A stretch of 6,271 nt of DNA from Gammaproteobacteria bacterium (GTDB lineage Bacteria > Pseudomonadota > Gammaproteobacteria > Eutrophobiales > Eutrophobiaceae): the NCBI GenBank assembly GCA_004356415.1, contig SMWN01000131.1:1-6271 (forward strand), written 5' to 3'. A program made the translations under genes and the position numbers. Below the pieces are notes generated by a model. The model saw only the letters and a program-made list of their open reading frames with translations, was not told the origin of the DNA and did no database searches. Position 1 is the stretch's first letter. The number at the start of each line of letters is the position of its first letter. This document shows, piece by piece, positions 1 through 4,435 of this stretch.

Positions 1-282
1 CAACAACGCGTGGCCAGAGCTTACGAATTACAATTAAATCGATCGGGGAAAGCGAACCACAAACTTACAAACAAGGAAGTCAACAAATTCTGCAAAATTG
101 ATGATGCCAGTTCAAAACTTCTTGATACTGCAATCAATCGTCTGGGTCTATCTGCGCGGGCCATACATCGTATTTTAAAGGTCGCCAGAACCATTGCAGA
201 TTTGGCAATTGTGGAATCAATAGATTCATCACACTTGAGCGAAGCCATCAGCTACAGACGCCTGGATAGGGCGCGCATTTGA
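1..282 (+). CDS. comM: ComM/YifB-family Mg-chelatase-like AAA+ ATPase, C-terminal end (5' truncated by window)
   Basis: The frame is open from base 1 and ends at TGA 280-282, giving the last 93 residues of a protein whose start and ATPase core lie outside the window. The visible part matches the helical C-terminal domain of ComM/YifB proteins: a basic segment after QQRVARAYELQLNR, the conserved block LGLSARAIHRILKVARTIAD, and the closing HLSEAISYRRLDR. In this family the N-terminal Lon-like and AAA+ domains form a hexameric ATPase. Vibrio ComM is a branch-migration helicase that helps integrate DNA during natural transformation, and that role is extended here only by homology. An in-frame GTG at 10 is an internal valine, not a start. 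The next gene, apaG, follows after 41 bases on the same strand. Family assignment is firm; cellular role is inferred. Confidence 0.9.
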   Translation, partial: QQRVARAYELQLNRSGKANHKLTNKEVNKFCKIDDASSKLLDTAINRLGLSARAIHRILKVARTIADLAIVESIDSSHLSEAISYRRLDRARI

Positions 283-306
283 AATGCTTGCATGCATATT
301 TCAAAT
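277..306. repeat. Inverted repeat across the comM stop codon
   Basis: ATTTGAAAT (277-285) and ATTTCAAAT (298-306) are perfect 9-base complements around a 12-base loop, and the loop holds a TGCATGCA palindrome (289-296). The left arm also lies inside a smaller palindrome, GCATTT-G-AAATGC (275-287). The stem is A/T-rich and no T-run follows it, so it is not a convincing intrinsic terminator. It might be a protein-binding site or an mRNA hairpin between comM and apaG. The only SD-like run before apaG is AGGG at 307-310, which is 13 bases from the ATG and poorly spaced. Confidence 0.4.
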
Positions 307-323
307 AGGGTCAAATAAATATC

Positions 324-701
324 ATGCAAGATCCTCACAAAATAAATGTATCAGTAAAAACAGGTTACGTCAGAGATCAGTCCGATCCAGACAATGCGCG
401 TTATGTGTTCGCCTATACCATCACCATCACAAATAGTGGATCCGTCCCCGCCAAATTACTTAGACGCCGTTGGCTGATTACGGACGCCAACGGCAAGGTT
501 CAGGAAGTCCGCGGTGATGGTGTCGTAGGGAAACAGCCACGTCTGGAACCGGGTGATACATTTTGTTACACCAGTGCCGCAGTGATTGAAACACCTTTTG
601 GGTATATGCAGGGAAGTTATTATTTAATTGCAGATGATGGCATTGAGTTTGATACAGAAATTCCTGTTTTTAGGCTTTCCGTACCTCACACCTTGCACTA
701 A
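324..701 (+). CDS. apaG: ApaG protein (Co2+/Mg2+ efflux-associated, DUF525)
   Basis: This 125-residue protein is the same length as E. coli ApaG. Family hallmarks are all present: the immunoglobulin-like strand pattern YVFAYTITITNSGS (28-40), LLRRRWLITDANG (45-57), the glycine-rich loop GDGVVGKQPRLEPGDTF (64-80), YTSAAVIETPFGYMQGSYY (82-100) and the closing IPVFRLSVP (113-121). ApaG is a small all-beta protein, and mutants in enteric bacteria show changed cobalt resistance and magnesium efflux. Its biochemical activity is not settled; a pyrophosphate-binding role has been proposed from the glycine loop. It sits two bases ahead of apaH, as in many gammaproteobacteria, so the two are very likely co-transcribed and translationally coupled. 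In E. coli the gene upstream is ksgA; here it is comM. No strong Shine-Dalgarno precedes the ATG, which fits the start of the family alignment. Confidence 0.96.
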   Translation: MQDPHKINVSVKTGYVRDQSDPDNARYVFAYTITITNSGSVPAKLLRRRWLITDANGKVQEVRGDGVVGKQPRLEPGDTFCYTSAAVIETPFGYMQGSYYLIADDGIEFDTEIPVFRLSVPHTLH

Positions 702-703
702 TA

Positions 704-1531
704 ATGTCAACTTACGCAATTGGCGACGTTCAAGGCTGTTTTAAAGAGCTCATTTTATTACTCGACAAAATTAACTTTGATGAAACAAATGATCGTTTGT
801 GGTTTGTGGGGGATCTGGTCAATCGGGGGCCTGATTCCCTGAAAGTAGTAAGTTTTATTATGAATCTGGGTGAGTCCGTTATCACCGTTCTTGGTAATCA
901 TGACCTTCATCTGGTGGCTCTTGCTGAGGGAATAATGTTGCCAAAAAAAACCGATACTGTGACACCTATTCTTAGGTCGCCAGATAAACAGAAATTAATT
1001 GCTTGGTTTCGCCAACAACCACTCATGCATCATGATAAAGATTTAAACTTCTGTATGGTCCATGCAGGATTACCTCCGCAGTGGGAAATTCTTCAAGCAT
1101 TGGAATTGGCTTCGGAAGTTACTCAGTTTTTAAACAGTGATGATTATCTTTCCTTTATAAAGGTCATGTATGGGAATACACCTGCTTTATGGGATGAAAA
1201 CCTGACAGGCAATGATCGTCTACGATTTATTGTGAATTGCTTTACTCGCATACGTTATCTTAATGATAAACACGAATTAAATTTCTCCGAGAAGGGTGCA
1301 CCCGGATCGGGTGATGATCACCTGTTCCCATGGTTTACGATTGATGACAGAAAAAGCAAAAATAAAAAGATCATATTCGGCCATTGGGCTACTTTACATC
1401 TGGGAAACATTCGTGACTTTACGCCTTACAATGTATACCCCATTGATACAGGTTGTTTTTGGGATGGGGATTTAACAGCGATGAGATTAGAAGATGGAAA
1501 GTTGTTTAGTGTGACGTCGTTGCAGGATTAA
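704..1531 (+). CDS. apaH: Symmetrical bis(5'-nucleosyl)-tetraphosphatase (Ap4A hydrolase)
   Basis: ApaH splits diadenosine tetraphosphate symmetrically into two ADP. In enteric bacteria it also removes Np4A caps from RNA, and it acts in the cytoplasm. At 275 residues it is close to E. coli ApaH (about 280). The calcineurin-like metallophosphatase motifs appear in order: GDVQGC (7-12), GDLVNRGPDS (36-45), GNHDLHLVA (64-72), VHAGLPPQW (119-127) and GHWATL (226-231). These supply the Asp, Asn and His ligands of the di-metal centre and the general acid. Family-specific blocks MYGNTPALW (155-163) and IDTGCFWDGDLTAMRLEDG (247-265) are also kept. The second block has Asp at residue 254, where the family consensus as I recall it has Gly. 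The ATG at 704 lies two bases after the apaG stop, with no independent Shine-Dalgarno, so translation is probably coupled to apaG. In E. coli folA follows apaH; here a macro-domain gene intervenes and folA is reversed. Confidence 0.96.
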   Translation: MSTYAIGDVQGCFKELILLLDKINFDETNDRLWFVGDLVNRGPDSLKVVSFIMNLGESVITVLGNHDLHLVALAEGIMLPKKTDTVTPILRSPDKQKLIAWFRQQPLMHHDKDLNFCMVHAGLPPQWEILQALELASEVTQFLNSDDYLSFIKVMYGNTPALWDENLTGNDRLRFIVNCFTRIRYLNDKHELNFSEKGAPGSGDDHLFPWFTIDDRKSKNKKIIFGHWATLHLGNIRDFTPYNVYPIDTGCFWDGDLTAMRLEDGKLFSVTSLQD

Positions 1532-1538
1532 TTTAATG

Positions 1539-1585
1539 GATAGTTTTTTCAGTAGTAAATAGTAAAAGTAACTGTAAAAGCTATC
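1539..1585 (+). repeat. Imperfect hairpin in the leader of the macro-domain gene
   Basis: GATAGTTTTTTCAGT (1539-1553) and ACTGTAAAAGCTATC (1571-1585) are inverse complements at 13 of 15 positions; one of the two differences is a G-U pair in RNA. The 17-base loop is built from near-repeats of AGTAAAT / AGTAAAA. The structure ends nine bases before the macro-gene ATG, leaving only TTACTTATC, which has no Shine-Dalgarno. It is not followed by a T-run, so it is unlikely to be a terminator for apaH. It could protect mRNA, separate translation of the two genes, or influence initiation. Only the base pairing is seen; function is inferred. Confidence 0.4.
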
Positions 1586-1594
1586 TTACTTATC

Positions 1595-2083
1595 ATGAAA
1601 ACTATCTGCACTGATATTACCACCCTTACCGTAGATGCTATCGTCAATGCAGCAGATTCCAGTTTGCTCGGTGGTGGGGGTGTTGATGGGGCCATACATC
1701 TTGCTGCAGGTCCTGAGTTATTAATTGAATGTAGAACCCTCGGTGGTTGTGATACTGGTGATGCCAAAATTACCAGGGGGTATTTATTAGCTGTTAATTA
1801 TATTATCCACACAGTAGGGCCAGTCTGGCATGGCGGTCATTCAGATGAAGAGGCATTACTTGCTTCCTGCTATCAACGTTGTTGTGAAATTGCTGCTGAG
1901 CATCAAAACATCTCGAGTATTGCTTTCCCTTGCATTAGTACGGGGGTCTACCGGTTCCCCTTTAAGAGAGCGGCAAATATCGCAGTTAATATTTGTACAA
2001 GATTTTCCAACTCTCTTGAGATCACATTTTGTTGTTTTTCAGAAAAAGATTCTGGTTATTATCTGGACATAATTAATACGTAA
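1595..2083 (+). CDS. Macro-domain protein, MacroD/YmdB-type O-acetyl-ADP-ribose deacetylase-like
   Basis: This 162-residue protein consists of one macro domain and resembles E. coli YmdB and human MacroD1, which hydrolyse O-acetyl-ADP-ribose and remove ADP-ribose from acidic residues. Visible motifs are DITTLTVDAIVNAA (7-20) with the adenine-contacting Asp7, the loop LLGGGGVDGAIH (24-35) with catalytic Asp31, TLGGCDTGDAKITRGY (48-63), IHTVGPVW (71-78) and the phosphate loop CISTGVYRFP (113-122). Two features are odd. The normal NAAN motif reads NAAD, so Asp21 replaces the Asn equivalent to YmdB Asn25; the codon is GAT, one base from AAT. The N-terminus is also about four residues shorter than YmdB, and TDIT replaces the usual GDIT. 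No in-frame ATG, GTG or TTG lies between the upstream stop at 1556-1558 and this ATG, and no Shine-Dalgarno is seen. The fold is certain; full enzymatic activity is not. Confidence 0.92.
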   Translation: MKTICTDITTLTVDAIVNAADSSLLGGGGVDGAIHLAAGPELLIECRTLGGCDTGDAKITRGYLLAVNYIIHTVGPVWHGGHSDEEALLASCYQRCCEIAAEHQNISSIAFPCISTGVYRFPFKRAANIAVNICTRFSNSLEITFCCFSEKDSGYYLDIINT

Positions 2084-2222
2084 TACTCGTCCCGCCGATA
2101 ATCTGATAATCAAGCTCACTCTGAATGCCGTTCAAATCATTCACGATTAATACGCCGACTGAAGTGAAAAGCGACATGTTATGACCCAAACCAACTCGGA
2201 CGTCAGCAGGCGCGGGGGCCTG
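2073..2222 (-). pseudogene. Orphan C-terminal tail of a probable outer-membrane beta-barrel protein
   Basis: Immediately after the folA stop, in the same - strand frame, 49 sense codons run to TAA at 2075-2073. The peptide begins QAPAPADVRVGLG and ends ELDYQIIGGTSITY. It shows alternating hydrophobic and polar residues in two or three strand-like segments and ends in Tyr, with Ile, Thr, Gly and Ile at the alternate positions before it. This resembles the C-terminal signal recognised by the BAM complex (Gly, two residues, hydrophobic, one residue, aromatic). There is no start codon for a full gene. The only internal ATG (2177-2175) would give 34 residues, with no signal peptide. The last 11 bases overlap the 3' end of the macro gene tail to tail. 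I infer a remnant whose 5' part was deleted when folA came to lie next to it. A chance open frame is possible, as 49 codons is short. The specific family is not recognised. Confidence 0.4.
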
Positions 2223-2708
2223 TTACTTCCTCTCCAGCACAACAAAACTATAATCAAAATCATTCGTTTCATCTGCAGAATGATCCTCCCGATCTATCTC
2301 AAGCCATTCACCCTTATCAAACTCCGGAAAATAAACATCCCCTTTAACATCCGCATGTACTTCCGTTAGATAAAGTCGGTCCGCACGCTCCAGAGACTGA
2401 TCGTAAATACCAGAACCACCCATGATCATCACTTCATCAACATCTCCAGCAGCATGTAAAGCATCTTCCAGTGAATGAACGACTGTGCAGCCATCTGCTT
2501 TAAAAGCTTTTGCACGCGTTATTACAATATTTTGCCTGCCGGGCAGGGAACGACCGATAGACTCGTGTGTTCTGCGACCCATGATTAAAGGTTTACTCAT
2601 GGTGATGGCTTTGAAATGGTTTAGATCTGCGGACAAGTGCCAGGGGAGATCCCCCTCAAAACCGATGATGCCTTTTTTATCCATAGCAACAATGATTGAG
2701 ATCACCAT
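2223..2708 (-). CDS. folA: Dihydrofolate reductase
   Basis: FolA reduces dihydrofolate to tetrahydrofolate with NADPH in the cytoplasm and is the target of trimethoprim. From the ATG at 2708 the protein has 161 residues, typical for a chromosomal type. Motifs in order are ISIIVAMDKKGIIG (3-16), DLPWHLSADL (20-29) with the catalytic acid Asp28, MGRRTHESIGRSLPGRQNI (43-61), the cofactor-binding MGGSGIY (96-102), LYLTEVHAD (112-120) and D-x-YFPEF (124-130). The same frame could begin at TTG 2720, overlapping the thyA stop as TTGA. The ATG is preferred because it gives the usual family N-terminus and has a weak GAAGA ribosome-binding run five bases upstream. It follows thyA by eight bases and probably belongs to an lgt-thyA-folA operon. 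Its pairing with ThyA is functional, since it recycles the dihydrofolate ThyA makes. No T-run terminator follows its stop. Confidence 0.96.
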   Translation of the reverse strand: MVISIIVAMDKKGIIGFEGDLPWHLSADLNHFKAITMSKPLIMGRRTHESIGRSLPGRQNIVITRAKAFKADGCTVVHSLEDALHAAGDVDEVMIMGGSGIYDQSLERADRLYLTEVHADVKGDVYFPEFDKGEWLEIDREDHSADETNDFDYSFVVLERK

Positions 2709-2716
2709 AACATTCT

Positions 2717-3511
2717 TCAAACGGCGATGGGTGCAGAAATAAAAGGATGAGACACGTAGTTCAATAATTTAAAGTCTTCATATTTAAAATCAAAAATTGA
2801 ATCGACCTGCGGATTTATTTTCATCACTGGCGACGCAAGTGGTTCGCGTGACAGTTGTTCATTAACCTGTTGCATATGATTGAGATATAAATGTGCATCA
2901 CCTAGAGTATGTACAAACTCACCCGGCCTGAGTTCACAGACCTGCGCAACCATCATGGTCAATAAGGCATATGACGCAATATTAAATGGCACGCCAAGAA
3001 AAATATCTGCACTACGCTGATATAACTGACAGGATAACTTTCCATCCGCGACGTAAAACTGAAAAAAAGCGTGACATGGCATCAAGGCCATTTGATCCAG
3101 TTCACCAACGTTCCATGCACTGACAATTAAACGTCTGGAATCTGGATTGTTTTTAATTTGATCAATCACCCTGGTGATTTGATCAATGGTTTTACCATTG
3201 GCGGCCAACCAGGAACGCCATTGTGCGCCATAGACAGGACCCAGATCGCCATTTTCATCTGCCCATTCGTCCCAGATGCTGACACCCTGCTCTTTCAGGT
3301 ATTCAATATTGGTTTCTCCCTTGAGGAACCAGAGTAATTCGTGAACAATGGATCTCAAGTGCAATTTTTTGGTGGTCAACAGCGGAAAAGTTTCACTGAT
3401 ATCAAACCGCATCTGGTAACCAAATACGCTGATTGTGCCTGTCCCCGTCCTGTCTTCTTTTTTGACGCCATGTTCTTTGACGTGTTTCATTAAATCCAGA
3501 TATTGCTGCAT
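2717..3511 (-). CDS. thyA: Thymidylate synthase (ThyA)
   Basis: ThyA methylates dUMP to dTMP using methylene-tetrahydrofolate, releasing dihydrofolate. Starting at ATG 3511 gives 264 residues, the same as E. coli ThyA; the two align without gaps from memory through the active site. Key parts are DRTGTGTISVFGYQMRF (20-36) with the phosphate-binding Arg21, HLRSIVHELLWFLKG (51-65), IWDEWADENGDLGPVYG (79-95), SRRLIVSAWN (125-134), the nucleophile Cys146 in MPCHAFFQFYVADG, QRSADIFLGVPFNIASY (165-181), and GDAHLYLNHM. The first of these includes the folate-site entrance; the Asp and Asn that bind the uracil ring are in the QRSADIFLGVPFN block. An upstream in-frame TTG at 3523 is rejected, because it would place the Shine-Dalgarno inside the gene. 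The stop lies eight bases before the folA ATG. The lgt stop is 33 bases upstream. Confidence 0.97.
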   Translation of the reverse strand: MQQYLDLMKHVKEHGVKKEDRTGTGTISVFGYQMRFDISETFPLLTTKKLHLRSIVHELLWFLKGETNIEYLKEQGVSIWDEWADENGDLGPVYGAQWRSWLAANGKTIDQITRVIDQIKNNPDSRRLIVSAWNVGELDQMALMPCHAFFQFYVADGKLSCQLYQRSADIFLGVPFNIASYALLTMMVAQVCELRPGEFVHTLGDAHLYLNHMQQVNEQLSREPLASPVMKINPQVDSIFDFKYEDFKLLNYVSHPFISAPIAV

Positions 3512-3521
3512 TTCAATTCCC
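3512..3521 (-). promoter_or_regulatory. Ribosome binding site of thyA
   Basis: On the - strand, GGGAA (3521-3517) lies five bases before the ATG at 3511. It is the clearest Shine-Dalgarno-like run in the window and fixes the thyA start at 3511 instead of the in-frame TTG at 3523. Confidence 0.55.
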
Positions 3522-3544
3522 AATAATTAAACTAATGATAAATA

Positions 3545-4339
3545 TTAAACTGCCCTATTTTTGTAGGCCCAAACCATAGATACGATGCCAAGAATGATCA
3601 TAGGAAATGAAAGTACCTGTCCCATTGTTACCCACCCGAAAGCTAGATTACCAATGTGTGCATCTGGCACGCGTACAAACTCCACGCCAAAACGGAAAAC
3701 ACCGTAACCCAGTAGAAACAATCCAGATACTGCCATCATCGGACGTGGTTTAGAGGAATATAACCATAGAATGACAAACAGTAATAAACCTTCCAATAAT
3801 GCTTCATATAATTGGGAAGGATGTCTGGCGATACCGCCTGCACGTGGATCCGGGAAAATCATCGCCCATGGTAAGGCCGATGGCGTGCCCCACAATTCAC
3901 CATTAATAAAATTACCTATCCTGCCGCAACCCAGACCAATGGGTACGACAGGTGCGATGAAATCTATCACATTAAAAAACCCGGAATTTGTCTTACGCGC
4001 AAACCAGAGCATGGCAAGCAATGCACCGATTAATCCACCATGAAAAGACATACCACCCTGATTGATCTTGAGAATATCAATGGGATGGTCAAGATAATAT
4101 GGCAGGTTATAAAACAACACGGATCCCAGACGCCCACCAACGATTATGCCAAGCGTGGCAAAAAATACCATGTCATCAATATGTTCCTGTTTCCATCCTA
4201 TCAGTGGATTCTTTTTTGCCCGCCAACGTAACAATAACCACGCGGTGACTATCCCGACAACATAGGTGATCCCATACCAGTGAATCTTGATTGGACCGAG
4301 GGCGAGGGCAACGGGATCAATATCTGGATAGCTCAACAT
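3545..4339 (-). CDS. lgt: Prolipoprotein diacylglyceryl transferase
   Basis: Lgt transfers diacylglycerol from phosphatidylglycerol to the lipobox cysteine of prolipoproteins, the first step of lipoprotein maturation in the inner membrane. The 264-residue protein is hydrophobic, with about seven membrane segments, for example IKIHWYGITYVVGIVTAWLL (17-36), VFFATLGIIVGGRLGSVLFY (58-77), a segment near 103-114, and ones near 125-138, 181-195, 204-218 and 238-258. Conserved features are Tyr22 in the first segment, the HGGLIG block (100-105) with the essential His100, the Lgt signature GRIGNFINGELWG (139-151) with Arg140 and Glu148, HPSQLYEALLEG (173-184), and EFVRVPD (220-226) with Arg223. The ATG at 4339 gives the standard N-terminus; no Shine-Dalgarno is evident. 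It is the first gene of the leftward lgt-thyA-folA run and is transcribed divergently from the DUF255 gene. Confidence 0.97.
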   Translation of the reverse strand: MLSYPDIDPVALALGPIKIHWYGITYVVGIVTAWLLLRWRAKKNPLIGWKQEHIDDMVFFATLGIIVGGRLGSVLFYNLPYYLDHPIDILKINQGGMSFHGGLIGALLAMLWFARKTNSGFFNVIDFIAPVVPIGLGCGRIGNFINGELWGTPSALPWAMIFPDPRAGGIARHPSQLYEALLEGLLLFVILWLYSSKPRPMMAVSGLFLLGYGVFRFGVEFVRVPDAHIGNLAFGWVTMGQVLSFPMIILGIVSMVWAYKNRAV

Positions 4340-4356
4340 AGAATCAGAAGTTTATC

Positions 4357-4384
4357 ATTAAGCCATAATAATTAAGCCAGAATA
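4357..4384. repeat. Two tandem 14-bp direct repeats
   Basis: ATTAAGCCATAATA (4357-4370) is followed with no gap by ATTAAGCCAGAATA (4371-4384); 13 of 14 bases agree. The pair lies between the possible lgt -10 box and the lgt start, so it would fall in the lgt leader or serve as a binding site. Tandem half-sites of this kind can bind a regulator side by side, but a simple slippage duplication is equally possible. Confidence 0.55.
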
Positions 4385-4401
4385 TTTCAGACTGAAAAAT
4401 T
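4381..4401. repeat. 21-bp interrupted palindrome overlapping candidate -10 boxes
   Basis: TTTCAG (4385-4390) and CTGAAA (4392-4397) are perfect complements around a single central A (4391). After one mismatch on each side (4384/4398) the symmetry continues with AAT (4381-4383) against ATT (4399-4401). The right edge touches the candidate -10 boxes of both strands, and the left edge shares four bases with the tandem repeat. The short one-base centre suits a dimeric repressor operator better than an RNA hairpin. No regulator family is recognised. Confidence 0.45.
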
Positions 4402-4435
4402 ATAGTTTGTCAGAAGCAACTGCTATTCTCTCAAC

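Larger units (their letters stand above)
4340..4435. promoter_or_regulatory. Divergent intergenic region between lgt and the DUF255 gene
   Basis: These 96 A/T-rich bases must hold any local promoters for both the leftward lgt operon and the rightward thioredoxin-fold gene. On the - strand a perfect TATAAT lies at 4404-4399, and on the + strand TATAGT lies at 4401-4406. The two candidate -10 boxes overlap, but neither has a good -35 hexamer at 16-18 bases. TTGTCA at 4407-4412 and TATTCT at 4424-4429 on the + strand are only 11 bases apart, too close to pair. The region also holds a tandem repeat and a palindrome, listed separately. Promoter positions are tentative. Confidence 0.4.

Noticed and set aside
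1960..1975. Arg120 in the macro-domain loop STGVYRFP where YmdB has Gly
   Set aside because: To my recollection, Arg at this site occurs in other bacterial macro-domain proteins, so I do not treat it as unusual; an alignment could confirm.
1830..2072. A + strand frame of 80 codons inside the macro gene
   Set aside because: It is an out-of-frame shadow of a gene with strong family motifs.
2072..2154. ATTAATACG occurring twice (2072-2080 and 2146-2154), possible att-like direct repeats around a mobile insertion
   Set aside because: Nine A/T-rich bases can recur by chance at this distance, and nothing mobile lies between the copies.
2207..2222. Short hairpin CAGGC / GCCTG with a GC-rich loop just behind folA, possible terminator
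   Set aside because: The stem is only five pairs and no T-run follows on either strand, so it lacks the make-up of an intrinsic terminator.
2181..2369. A + strand open frame of 62 codons
   Set aside because: It lies mostly antisense to folA, has no ribosome-binding site and encodes a basic, low-information peptide.
3771..4231. Two + strand open frames antisense to lgt
   Set aside because: They mirror the conserved lgt coding sequence and show no family motifs or start signals of their own.
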